From JAYKHL01 sp035284865 (GTDB lineage: Bacteria; Cyanobacteriota; Sericytochromatia; S15B-MN24; JAQBPE01): a stretch of 29,284 nt of DNA. Positions 22,623 through 29,284 of the stretch are shown here, piece by piece. The stretch is taken from positions 1 to 29,284 of the forward strand of contig JAYKHL010000005.1 in assembly GCA_035284865.1 (NCBI GenBank). The letters are read 5' to 3'. The notes beneath the pieces were generated by a model. That model did not search any database, had not been told where the DNA came from, and saw only the letters and a list, made by a program, of their open reading frames with translations. Numbering within the stretch: position 1 is the stretch's first letter; the number at the start of each line of letters is the position of its first letter. The position numbers and the translations under genes were made by a program.

Positions 22623-23069
22623 CTACCGCAGCGGCACGGCTCCCCGCCCGAGCGCGCCGAACGCCGCCTTCAGACGCGCCAGCGCCGTGGGACGCGGCTG
22701 GGCGTCTCCGAGCAGCACCACGAAGCGATCCCCCTCCGCCCGCAGGCGGGGGTCAGCGGCCATGGTCTGCCGCACCGTGCCGAGGGCGCCATTGACAGGC
22801 ACCCCGCCAACGGTGACGCGCTCCGGGCGGATGGCCCACTCGCCCTGGCTGGAGGCGAGCGAGCGCATCGTCACCGCGGCCTTGGCCGGCACCGGGACGC
22901 CCGCGACGCGGGCGTAGCCCTCGACCACGAAGCCGTCCGGCAGGTAGCGCGTGCCGGTGATCCGGAAGGCCTCGCCGGCAGCCTGCTGCCCCTGGGCCGC
23001 GGCCTTGCGCTTCAGGCCGTGGGGGAAGATGACCTTGTGCAACAGCCGGTCGGCCAGGCGCATTGCCAT
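22623..23069 (-). CDS. Uncharacterised small protein, possibly lipid-binding DUF2993-like
   Basis: 148 aa with no signal peptide. The middle region alternates in beta pattern (AFRITGTRYLPDGFVVEGYARVAGVPVPAKAAVTMRSL...WAIRPERVTVGGVPVNGALGTV). This resembles the extended beta-structures of DUF2993/LmeA or AsmA-type lipid-binding proteins, but the match is by eye only. A basic N-terminal helix (MAMRLADRLLHKVIFPHGLKRK) could associate with membranes. GAGAGGAG lies 7 nt before the ATG at 23069. TTAAC-type direct repeats at 23182-23200 suggest its own promoter, although the upstream gene on the same strand ends only 173 bp away. Confidence 0.65.
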   Translation of the reverse strand: MAMRLADRLLHKVIFPHGLKRKAAAQGQQAAGEAFRITGTRYLPDGFVVEGYARVAGVPVPAKAAVTMRSLASSQGEWAIRPERVTVGGVPVNGALGTVRQTMAADPRLRAEGDRFVVLLGDAQPRPTALARLKAAFGALGRGAVPLR

Positions 23070-23181
23070 GGGGAGGCTCCTCTCGGTGGGGTCGGGAGGC
23101 GGTGCGGCCCACGTGGCTGCGGATGCCTCACCAAGGTCTTCGGCCGGTGGGGTGCCAGCCGGGTTCCACGCGAGGCACGCG

Positions 23182-23200
23182 GGGTTAAGCTTGTGTCAAG
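23182..23200 (-). promoter_or_regulatory. TTGAC/TTAAC direct repeat, 11-bp period
   Basis: On the minus strand CTTGACAC and CTTAACCC begin 11 bp apart, 113 bp upstream of the start codon at 23069. About 15 bp downstream is TGGAACC followed by CGGCTGGCACCC, nearly the same as the block following the repeat at 24243-24261. Confidence 0.45.
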
Positions 23201-23242
23201 ATGTGGCGCGATACCCGCAGGGCCACCCGGGTTCGCCCCCGC

Positions 23243-24148
23243 TCAGAGCCTGAAGGTCTCCGGCCCAAGGGTTGGGTTCACCCGGACGCTCATCATGGTG
23301 TGGTCACCCACCTTGGTCTGCCCCGCGTACATCGTGACCTTCACGATGGCGAGCTGCACGGGGTCCACCCCGATCACCTCGCGGTCGATCTCGGCGTCGA
23401 GGGCCTTCACGCCCGACACCCGCACCACCTTCAGGGGGATGCCCTCGACCACCGCGTCACCCATCAAGGTCCAGGCCGCGCCGGGGGCCGTCAGGCGGTC
23501 GAGCGTGGCCTTGGGGTTCATCTCGGGGAGGGTGTGGTTGCGATTGTTGGCGAGCTTGGCATCCGTGGCCGGCATCGAGATGGGCAGCCAGCTGAGCAGG
23601 CCCTTGGCGCGCACCCGGCAGGTCACGAGGTCGTGGGTGGTGAGCACGGCGCCCTCGGCGATCGGGTTGCTGGTCTTCAGCACCTCGACCCGCAGGCGGT
23701 TGGGCTGGGCCCACGTCAGCTTCGACTCGGTGGTGGCGCGCTTGAGCTCGCCCGTCCGCTGGCCGCCGCTGTAGAAGCCCTGGGAGAAGCTCCGGATGGT
23801 CGCCTCGAAGCTCGTGAGCCGTGCCGCCTGCGCCCGCACGGCCGTCAGCAGCCGCTCACCCTCGGTGATCCCCTCGATCGCCGTGCGGGTGCCCGCACCG
23901 ATGCCCGTGGCCTGGCCGGCCGCAGGCGCGGCCCCCGGCCAGAGGCCCCCAGCCTGACCCCCGCCCGCTGGCACGGCTCCTGGCGGCAGGCCCGGGGCAG
24001 CAGGCGGCACCGGCCCCGCCGGGCGCACGCTGGTCACCAGCCGCGCCGGCCGGGCCGGCGTGAGGCCCGCGTCGCGGCCGCAGCCTGTGAGCGCGATGGC
24101 GGCGAGCGCCAGCGCGAGCCAGGGGCGTTGGGGGGGGAGCGCGGCCAT
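23243..24148 (-). CDS. LolA/DUF1571-like lipoprotein
   Basis: 301 aa. The lipoprotein signal peptide has lipobox LTGC (about residue 23), then a ~70-residue Pro/Gly/Ala-rich spacer. From ~residue 100 the pattern is that of LolA/RseB-type half-barrels: LTAVRAQAARLTSFEATIRSFSQGF, TGELKRATTESKLTWAQPNRLRVEVLKTSNP, VLTTHDLVTCRVRAK, then TLMGDAVVEGIPLKVVRVSG and REVIGVDPVQLAIVKVTMYAG. DUF1571 proteins share this layout. It probably binds lipid or lipoprotein at the envelope (inference); no substrate is known. GAGGAGG lies 5 nt before the ATG. TTAAC repeats lie 95 bp upstream. Confidence 0.82.
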   Translation of the reverse strand: MAALPPQRPWLALALAAIALTGCGRDAGLTPARPARLVTSVRPAGPVPPAAPGLPPGAVPAGGGQAGGLWPGAAPAAGQATGIGAGTRTAIEGITEGERLLTAVRAQAARLTSFEATIRSFSQGFYSGGQRTGELKRATTESKLTWAQPNRLRVEVLKTSNPIAEGAVLTTHDLVTCRVRAKGLLSWLPISMPATDAKLANNRNHTLPEMNPKATLDRLTAPGAAWTLMGDAVVEGIPLKVVRVSGVKALDAEIDREVIGVDPVQLAIVKVTMYAGQTKVGDHTMMSVRVNPTLGPETFRL

Positions 24149-24242
24149 CGGGACCTCCTCTGGGCTTGCCAGGCGCGCCTGACAGGGACACGAGAGGTTG
24201 TCCGGGGCACGGGTGCTGGCCCGGTTCCAAACGGGGCAGCCG

Positions 24243-24261
24243 AGGTTAATCTTCCGTAAAC
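24243..24261 (-). promoter_or_regulatory. TTTAC/TTAAC direct repeat, 11-bp period
   Basis: On the minus strand GTTTACGG and ATTAACCT begin 11 bp apart with a 3-bp spacer, 95 bp upstream of the lipoprotein start at 24148. The downstream block (TGGAACC then GGGCCAGCACCC) is shared with the next gene's leader. Confidence 0.48.
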
Positions 24262-24313
24262 ATCAGGGGAATGTGCGGCTCAGGGCGCCTGGTGGCACGA
24301 GAGCCACGCGGCC

Positions 24314-24426
24314 TCACGGAGGCGTCACCGAGGCCCCGACCGGCCCGTAGCACAGCACCACAAAGCCGGCCCCGAGCGCCCGGGCCTCCGGCGCCAGACG
24401 ACCACCTGGCCATCGTCGAGGGACAT
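24314..24426 (-). pseudogene. Possible frameshifted coding remnant
   Basis: Between the lipoprotein promoter and the protease gene, two minus-strand frames read like protein in succession: MSLDDGQVVVW from 24426, then, after a one-base frame change near 24390, a Leu/Ala/Val-rich segment (GAGFVVLCYGPVG and so on) to a TGA at 24314. The codon pattern (GC-ended third positions) switches frame at that point. It may be the frameshifted 3' end of a gene or chance; there is no ribosome-binding site. Confidence 0.2.
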
Positions 24427-24464
24427 CGCGCACAAGGCCCGGACGTGGCCCGGTGGTCGACCCC

Positions 24465-25820
24465 TCAACGCCTGCGCGTCCCGGACGTCCAGCTGGTCGT
24501 GGCGTAGGTCCCCCAGCCCCCGATGCCACCGTCGTCGACGGCGTTGACGTCCACGTCCTCCATCCACTCCCGGAACTCCTTCCGGGACACCGTGATGGGG
24601 CCGCCTTCGGGGTCGAGGAACGTGACCTCGCCGTCGGTGATGCCTGTCACGGTGACGGCATGGGCAGTTTGGGGGGCCTCGTCGCGCCCGGTTCGGCCGA
24701 ACACGAAGGCGGCCATGTCGCCCTTCGACTTGGCCTCCGGCAGCTTGATCAGCGTGCTGACGCGGTCGCCGGCGGCCGTGGCGGCCCGGAGGTCGTCGAG
24801 CTCCCCGTCGACGTCGCGGTGCAGGACCGTCTCCCGACGCATCCCCATCTTCGGGCTGCCCAGGATGGCCGTGGTCTCGCTCAGCTTGACGCCGAACACC
24901 GCCCCCCCGATCTCGTCTTGCAGCCTGGAGAGCTCGGCGGTGGTCACGCCCACGGACTCCTCGGTGGCGGAGCCACCGCCGTACTTCGTCCAGCCCTGCC
25001 CCGTACGCTTCGTGAACGAGTCGTCCTTGATGTTGTAGGTGCCCGAGCTGGCCCAGTTCATCAGCGCCGCCTGGACGCTGGCCTGAACCGCGTCCGCACC
25101 CTGCTTGTGCTCCGCGATCCAGGCCTGGTTTTTCTTGCCCGCCTTGCCCCCTTCCAGCCCGAAGAGGCTCAGGGCCGGCTCGTCCACCTCCAGCTTGACC
25201 TTGGTGTTGCCGTCCTTGCCGCGCTTCAGCGTCGTCTCACCCTTGGTGACAAGGTCCGTGGCCGCCCGGAAGTATTCCGAGGGGTTGCTCTTCGCCCAGT
25301 TGGCCTCGACCGTGGCTGCCGCGCAGGTGTTGGCGCGGCACTGGCGGCCGCCGTCGGCGTTGGCGATGACCTCGATCGTGTCTGCCGCCACCTGGGGATC
25401 CCCCCCGCGGTCCAGGAAGCGGGCGATCTGCACCCCGAGCGTGGGCTCGCCGTGCTTGGCCGGGGCGTCCAGGGTGCCAGCGTCCGCGAGCGCCTCGAGC
25501 TGCTGCTGGGCCTTCGCGGGGAAGTCCTTGGCCGTGCGGTCGAGCAGCGCCTGGGTCTCCGCGCTGCGGCCCTTGGGGGCCTCGGTCTCGAAGGGCAGGG
25601 CCCCCATGTCGGCCTTCGCCGCCTGGGCGAGCTCCTCCGCGCGTTGCTTGGCGCCTGCCGCCCGGTCGGCCTGGGCGTCAGCCTTGGCCTCGTCGGCCTT
25701 GGGGGCCTTGGCCTGCTCCGTGTCGTTCTTGGGCTGCTCGGCCTTGCCGGCCTGGTTGTCGCCCTTGGGCTTGTCGGCCTTGGGGGGCGAGGGCTTGGAG
25801 GCGCTCGTGACCTTGGACAT
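24465..25820 (-). CDS. C39/papain-like cysteine protease domain protein, no signal peptide
   Basis: 451 aa. Residues 1-~70 are a charged Lys/Ala/Pro/Glu/Asp/Gln run, probably disordered. The catalytic set of a papain-fold (C39-like) protease is visible. Gln160 and Cys166 lie in QCRANTCAAATVEA, the Q-x5-C spacing of the oxyanion-hole Gln and nucleophile. His387 is in TAHAVTVTGI and Asp403 in FLDPEGG, 16 residues later. The ~220 residues between Cys and His are much longer than in bacteriocin-processing C39 domains, so this is a larger variant. There is no Sec signal or membrane segment: the protein is either cytosolic or exported by a specialised system, as many effector proteases are. The start is ATG 25820 with GAGAGG upstream. 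Specific function unknown. Confidence 0.72.
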   Translation of the reverse strand: MSKVTSASKPSPPKADKPKGDNQAGKAEQPKNDTEQAKAPKADEAKADAQADRAAGAKQRAEELAQAAKADMGALPFETEAPKGRSAETQALLDRTAKDFPAKAQQQLEALADAGTLDAPAKHGEPTLGVQIARFLDRGGDPQVAADTIEVIANADGGRQCRANTCAAATVEANWAKSNPSEYFRAATDLVTKGETTLKRGKDGNTKVKLEVDEPALSLFGLEGGKAGKKNQAWIAEHKQGADAVQASVQAALMNWASSGTYNIKDDSFTKRTGQGWTKYGGGSATEESVGVTTAELSRLQDEIGGAVFGVKLSETTAILGSPKMGMRRETVLHRDVDGELDDLRAATAAGDRVSTLIKLPEAKSKGDMAAFVFGRTGRDEAPQTAHAVTVTGITDGEVTFLDPEGGPITVSRKEFREWMEDVDVNAVDDGGIGGWGTYATTSWTSGTRRR

Positions 25821-25900
25821 GGCTGGTTACCTCTCGAACGGGGAGCTGTGGCTGCTGGCCATGTACCACCGAACGAGACCGTGCAACCGTGTCGTGCCCC

Positions 25901-26344
25901 TCAGGCCCCCCCCTCGGCGGGCAGCACCTCGGGCGGCAGGGCGTCGAGCAGGAGCGCCCGGGCCTCGGGGGGCAGCCGCTGGCAGGCCACGGGGGCGCAC
26001 CCGAGGCGGTGGCGCCGGGCCGCGAAGGCGTCGTAGAGCCCGTCACGCCACCGGCGGGGCACCCACCGGCCCAGGGCCGCGAGCCGCCACGGGCCGCCCA
26101 GCGCCGTCGCCACCGCCAGCACGGCGTCGCTGCGCGTCAGGGCCTGGCCGTCACGCACCACCACCAGCGTGTCGCCGAGGGGCTCGCCGAGCCTGCGCGC
26201 CAGCGCCTCGCCGGCGGGCGTGCCCACCACGGCCGCCAGGGGCACGAAGCGGATGGTCGGGCGCGCCGGGTGGCGCAGGGCGAATCTCACCAGGGCGTGA
26301 CAGGTGGCGCAGTCGCCGTCGAAGAGCACGTGGAGCGGAGGCAC
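25901..26344 (-). CDS. DCC-family (DUF393) thiol-disulfide oxidoreductase-like protein
   Basis: 147 aa. The family signature FDGDCATC is near the N-terminus (VLFDGDCATCHALVRFAL), followed by IRFVPLAA, DTLVVVRDGQALTRSDAVLAVATALGGPWRL, and the C-terminal DGLYDAFAARRHRLG block with further Cys (CAPVAC). DUF393 proteins are predicted thiol-disulfide or redox proteins; the substrate is unknown. The start is taken as GTG 26344, placing the signature at residues ~8-15; no Shine-Dalgarno sequence is evident. It is divergent from the quinone-reductase-like gene at 26504, with palindromes between them. Confidence 0.85.
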   Translation of the reverse strand: MPPLHVLFDGDCATCHALVRFALRHPARPTIRFVPLAAVVGTPAGEALARRLGEPLGDTLVVVRDGQALTRSDAVLAVATALGGPWRLAALGRWVPRRWRDGLYDAFAARRHRLGCAPVACQRLPPEARALLLDALPPEVLPAEGGA

Positions 26345-26373
26345 ACCACCAGGTGTACCCGAGCGAGGGATTT

Positions 26374-26430
26374 CCTTGCCAAGGCGGGCCTGCCGCCGGC
26401 AGCCGGGGGAGGGCTGGTGGCAGGCCTGCC
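26374..26430. promoter_or_regulatory. Cluster of three short palindromes in a divergent promoter region
   Basis: CCTTGCCAAGG (26374-26384), CTGCCGCCGGCAG (26390-26402) and GGCAGGCCTGCC (26419-26430) are perfect inverted repeats lying between divergent redox genes. Each could be a dimeric regulator site. Short GC palindromes are common at this base composition, so this is tentative. Confidence 0.3.
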
Positions 26431-26503
26431 CCGGGTGGGTAAGGGAGCAGCGTGCAAGGCGCCTGTCGACGCGGCTGGGGACGCCGAGCCTGCGGAGGTT
26501 GCC

Positions 26504-27451
26504 ATGCGCGCCATCACCCTGTCCCGCTATGGCGGCCCCGAGGCTCTCGTCCTGACCGACCTTCCCCGGCCCGCCCCCGGCAAGGGGGAGGTGCTGCTTC
26601 GGGTCCACGCCGCCGCGATCAACCCCGTCGACTGGAAGCTCGCCGGCGGGGCCTTTCGGTTCGTGTTGCCTCAGCGGTTCCCGCTGGTGCCGGGGATGGA
26701 CGTGGCCGGCACCGTCGAGGCGGTGGGCAAGGGCGTCACGACGCTGCGCCCGGGCGATCGGGTGCACGGACGGCTCGATGGCCCGGGGGCTTGCGCGGAG
26801 TACGCCCTGGCCAGGGTGGAGGTGCTCGTACCCATCCCCGAGGGCATGACGATGGCGGAGGCTGCCGCCCTCCCCCTGGCGGGCATGACGGCGCTCCAGG
26901 CGCTGCGCGACGCCTGCCGGCTGCCGCTCGCCAACGCGAGCCAGCGGGTGCTGGTGGTGGGCGCCTCCGGGGGGGTGGGGCACCTCGGCGTGCAGCTCGC
27001 CAAGGCGGCGGGGGCCACGGTGGTGGGCGTGTGCAGCACGCCCAACGTGCCCCTGGTCCAGCGGCTCGGCGCCGATGCGGTGCTGGACTACACGCAGCCC
27101 GTGCCCTACGCCGGGCAGCTGCCCTTCGACGTCGTGCTCGACTGCGTGAGCGACAACCCGGGCACCTTCATGCCGCTGCTCACGCCGCGCGGCCACTACG
27201 CGGCCGTGCTGCCCGGGCCGCGGGTGATCGCCCGGTCGGTGCTGAACGTGCTGCGGGGCCGCCAGGCCCACGCCATCCTGCTGCGCCGCAGCGCCCTGGA
27301 CCTGCGGCTGCTCGACGGGCTGTGGGGGCAGGGCCGGCTGCATGTCGCCCTCGACGCCGTCTTCCCGCTGGCAGAGCTGGCTGAGGCCTGGCGCCGCTCG
27401 ATGACGGGCCGGGCCGTGGGCAAGATCGTGGTCGAGGTGGCGCCTGCCTGA
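26504..27451 (+). CDS. NADPH:quinone reductase-like zinc-free MDR oxidoreductase
   Basis: 315 aa, the usual length of quinone-oxidoreductase-type MDR proteins. The N-terminal GroES-like domain reads MRAITLSRYGGPEALVLTDLPRPAPGKGEVLLRVHAAAINPVDWKL, PGMDVAGTVEAVGKGV and PGDRVHGR. The Rossmann domain has VLVVGASGGVGHLGVQLAKAAGATVVGVCS, a glycine-rich NADP(H)-binding loop, then ADAVLDY and the C-terminal GKIVVEV. No zinc ligands are present, so it is a reductase rather than a zinc alcohol dehydrogenase. It catalyses NADPH-dependent reduction of quinones or enones; the substrate is unknown. GCGGAGG precedes ATG 26504. Divergent from the DCC gene. Confidence 0.93.
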   Translation: MRAITLSRYGGPEALVLTDLPRPAPGKGEVLLRVHAAAINPVDWKLAGGAFRFVLPQRFPLVPGMDVAGTVEAVGKGVTTLRPGDRVHGRLDGPGACAEYALARVEVLVPIPEGMTMAEAAALPLAGMTALQALRDACRLPLANASQRVLVVGASGGVGHLGVQLAKAAGATVVGVCSTPNVPLVQRLGADAVLDYTQPVPYAGQLPFDVVLDCVSDNPGTFMPLLTPRGHYAAVLPGPRVIARSVLNVLRGRQAHAILLRRSALDLRLLDGLWGQGRLHVALDAVFPLAELAEAWRRSMTGRAVGKIVVEVAPA

Positions 27452-27492
27452 GGCGGCGGCTCGGCCACACCTCCGCGCAAGGCTGCTGAAAA

Positions 27493-27511
27493 GTTAACAA
27501 GAGATTAACCC
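27493..27511 (+). promoter_or_regulatory. TTAAC direct repeat, 11-bp period
   Basis: GTTAACAA (27493) and ATTAACCC (27504) begin 11 bp apart with a 3-bp spacer in an AT-rich island, 131 bp upstream of the aldo/keto reductase ATG at 27643 and 85 bp before a weak -10-like TAGCGT at 27597. It matches the set at 2852, 23182 and 24243. Confidence 0.48.
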
Positions 27512-27642
27512 GGTGGCTTCCTGGCGCCTGCAACCCAGGTAAGGCCTGGCGCTGCGACACGCAGGCAGGGTCGTGGCAGCCCGCCGGGGGGCGTGGTAGC
27601 GTGGAGAGCTGTCCCCCCCACGCCCTTGCCGCCTCCGTGCCC

Positions 27643-28554
27643 ATGAGCCAGATCCAAGCCCCCCCTGCCCGCCTGCCCCTCGGGGCCACCTCGCTGCGCG
27701 TCGCGCCCCTCGCCTGGGGCATGTGGCGATTTGCCGGCGACGACGTGAAGGCGTCCCGCGCCAAGCTCGACGCGGCGCTGGAGATCGGCATCGACCTGTT
27801 CGACACGGCCGACATCTACGGCCCGGACAACGGCGAGCCCTTCGGCGCCGCCGAGGCCCTGCTGGGCCGCGTCTTCGCGGAGGACCGCACGCTGCGCGAC
27901 CGCCTGGTGCTTGCCTCGAAGGCGGGCATCGAGCTGGGCGTGCCGTACAACGCCAGCGCCGACTACCTGGTGCGCGCCTGCGAGGCGTCGCTGCGTCGGC
28001 TCGGCGTCGACCACCTCGACCTGTTCCAGATCCACCGGCCCGACATGCTGGCCCACCCGGCCGAGGTGGCGGGCGCCCTCACGCAGCTGCGCGAGGCCGG
28101 CAAGATCCGGGAGGCGGGCGTCTCGAACCACACCGCGGCCCAGGCGGCCGCCCTGCAGGCCCACCTGCCGTTCCCGCTCGCGAGCCACCAGCCCCAGTTC
28201 TCCCCGCTGGCCCTCGAGCCCCTCGAGGACGGCGTCCTCGACCAGGCGATGGAGCGCAACATGGCCGTGCTGGCCTGGTCGCCGCTCGGCGGCGGCCGCC
28301 TGGGCGACGTGCCCGAGGAGCCCCGGGCCCGCCGCGTGTACGACGCGCTGAAGGCCCTCGCCGATCGCGAAGGCGTCGGCGTGACGGCCGTGGCCTACGC
28401 CTGGGTGATGGCGCACCCCGCGCGCCCGATCCCCATCGTGGGCAGCCAGTCTCCCGCCCGCATCCGCGAGGCCGCGGATGCCTACAAGGTCCGCCTCTCC
28501 CGCGCCGACTGGTACGGCGTGCTGGTGGCGTCCCGAGGAGTGCCCCTGCCGTGA
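27643..28554 (+). CDS. Aldo/keto reductase (YdhF-like)
   Basis: 303 aa. The full AKR barrel is present with the catalytic tetrad Asp54 and Tyr59 (FDTADIYG), Lys93 (LASKAGI) and His131 (FQIHRPD). It also has GVSNHTAAQAAAL, NADPH-binding-side WSPLGGGRL, and the C-terminal PIPIVGSQSPARIREA. Overall layout resembles the E. coli YdhF subgroup. It should reduce an aldehyde or ketone with NADPH; the substrate is unknown. Start: ATG 27643 is chosen; in-frame GTG 27601 falls inside a -10-like region. There is no Shine-Dalgarno sequence before 27643, which is unusual here. The stop overlaps the SsuD-like gene (GTGA), so the two are translationally coupled. Confidence 0.93.
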   Translation: MSQIQAPPARLPLGATSLRVAPLAWGMWRFAGDDVKASRAKLDAALEIGIDLFDTADIYGPDNGEPFGAAEALLGRVFAEDRTLRDRLVLASKAGIELGVPYNASADYLVRACEASLRRLGVDHLDLFQIHRPDMLAHPAEVAGALTQLREAGKIREAGVSNHTAAQAAALQAHLPFPLASHQPQFSPLALEPLEDGVLDQAMERNMAVLAWSPLGGGRLGDVPEEPRARRVYDALKALADREGVGVTAVAYAWVMAHPARPIPIVGSQSPARIREAADAYKVRLSRADWYGVLVASRGVPLP

Positions 28555-29284
28555 CCGCCGCGTTCGCCCCCTGCGAGGTCAGCTGGTTCTCCGCCCTCTG
28601 TGACGACGACTACGAGTTCCTCGGCGTCCCCGATCCCGCGCTGCGCGCGAGCTGGGAGCACTGCCGCAGCCTCGTGCTCGCCGCCGAGAAGGGGGGCTTC
28701 GACAACATCCTGCTGCCGTCGGGCTACCAGCTCGGCCTCGACACGCTGACCTTCGCCTCGGCCGTCGCGCCGCTGACGCGCACGATCCGGCTGCTCGCGG
28801 CCGTGCGCTGCGGCGAGCAGTGGCCGCCCCAGCTCGCGCGCCAGCTTGCCACGCTCGACCAGCTGCTGCAGGGCCGGCTGACGGTGAACATCATCTCCAG
28901 CGACTTGCCAGGCGAGACGCTGGCCTCCGCGCCGCGCTACCGGCGCACCGTCGAGGTGATGCAGATCCTCAAGGCCCTGCTGAACGGCCAGTCGCTTGAC
29001 CACGACGGGGAGTTCTTCAAGCTCAAGCTGGACCCCCCGCGCATCCGGACCGTCTCGGGCACCTGCCCCCCGCTTTACTTCGGTGGGCTGTCCCCCGACG
29101 CCCGCGACGCTGCGGCGAGGGCCGCCGACGTCTACCTGATGTGGCCCGACCGCTACGAGGCCGTCGCCGACATCATCGCCGACATGCGCCAGCGTGCCGC
29201 CGCCTACGGGCGCACGCTGCGCTTCGGCTACCGCGTCCATGTGGTGGTGCGCGAGACCGAGGCCGAGGCGCGGGCCGCGGCCGA
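28551..29284 (+). CDS. ssuD: SsuD-like flavin-dependent monooxygenase (partial, runs off the window)
   Basis: The first 244 codons of a luciferase-like (LLM-class) flavin monooxygenase. Features: EVSWFSALCDDDYEFLGVP (the N-terminal strand), LVLAAEKGGFDNILLPSGYQLGLDTLTFASAVAP, IRLLAAVRCGEQWPPQLARQLATLDQLLQGRLTVNIIS, YRRTVEVMQILKALLNG, DHDGEFFKL, and PPLYFGGLSPDARDAAARAADVYLMW. This order is that of alkanesulfonate monooxygenase SsuD, which uses FMNH2 to release sulfite from alkanesulfonates. The gene symbol is tentative because related members act on other substrates. GTG 28551 overlaps the aldo/keto reductase stop, with CGAGGAG 10 nt upstream. No stop codon within the window; long minus-strand frames here are shadows. 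Confidence 0.88.
   Translation, partial: MTAAFAPCEVSWFSALCDDDYEFLGVPDPALRASWEHCRSLVLAAEKGGFDNILLPSGYQLGLDTLTFASAVAPLTRTIRLLAAVRCGEQWPPQLARQLATLDQLLQGRLTVNIISSDLPGETLASAPRYRRTVEVMQILKALLNGQSLDHDGEFFKLKLDPPRIRTVSGTCPPLYFGGLSPDARDAAARAADVYLMWPDRYEAVADIIADMRQRAAAYGRTLRFGYRVHVVVRETEAEARAAA

Noticed and set aside
23150..23175. TGGCAC-type sigma-54 promoter downstream of the 23182 repeat
   Set aside because: No TTGC element at the required spacing follows TGGCAC.
27511..27643. Possible riboswitch leader before the aldo/keto reductase
   Set aside because: I see GC-rich hairpins but none of the conserved cores of the cobalamin, SAM, TPP, fluoride or c-di-GMP classes.
28482..29240. Minus-strand open frame at the right end
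   Set aside because: Antisense to the clear SsuD-like reading frame, without family motifs.
1..29284. CRISPR arrays, transposases, integrases, rRNA
   Set aside because: No regularly spaced repeats other than the 39-bp coding repeat, and no recombinase or rRNA signature in any frame.

Overview
The window comes from a very GC-rich (by eye about three quarters G+C) bacterium with a diderm-type envelope. It encodes several Sec-exported lipoproteins, beta-barrel-like proteins with peptidoglycan-binding domains and a probable outer-membrane protein. It contains no ribosomal RNA, phage, transposase or CRISPR signal. The lineage cannot be fixed from the sequence. A deep-branching group near the non-photosynthetic cyanobacterial relatives (e.g. 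Sericytochromatia) is one guess, because of the DUF2256 protein and TTAAC direct repeats that resemble cyanobacterial Pho boxes, but this is weak.

Layout. 1-352: 5' part of a minus-strand gene cut by the window edge. 458-2843: two tandem paralogues (signal peptide, peptidoglycan-binding repeat, Pro-rich linker, C-terminal beta-rich domain). 2980-4404: a family 1 glycosidase made as a lipoprotein. 4484-6097: a possible leader peptide, a small membrane protein and a double-fasciclin lipoprotein, all overlapping. 6203-6550: a secreted His-rich metal-binding protein. 6791-7925: two uncharacterised minus-strand genes. 8081-9574: a DHA2-type efflux pump.

9689-14485 is a copper/stress block: a Cu(I) P-type ATPase (CopA), a 4-bp-overlapping outer-membrane-type partner, a UspA-CBS protein and a convergent CopZ-like chaperone. 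tRNA-Trp lies at 14541-14613, followed by a SLOG-like gene. 15410-21246 is an overlapping addB-addA pair for double-strand break processing. AddA carries an in-frame 39-bp triple repeat.

21276-26344 is mostly small or little-known genes: a Tyr/Pro-rich membrane protein, DUF2256, a CoiA-like zinc-ribbon protein, a small envelope-related protein, a LolA/DUF1571-like lipoprotein, a 451-residue C39/papain-like cysteine protease without signal peptide, and a DCC-family thiol protein. 26504-29284 holds redox enzymes: a quinone-reductase-like MDR protein, and an aldo/keto reductase overlapping an SsuD-like flavin monooxygenase that runs off the end.

The most interesting unexplained signals are TTAAC-type repeats with 11-bp period at five promoters, about 85-115 bp from the start codons (about 130 for the aldo/keto reductase), the tandem peptidoglycan-binding/beta-barrel family, and the effector-like cysteine protease.
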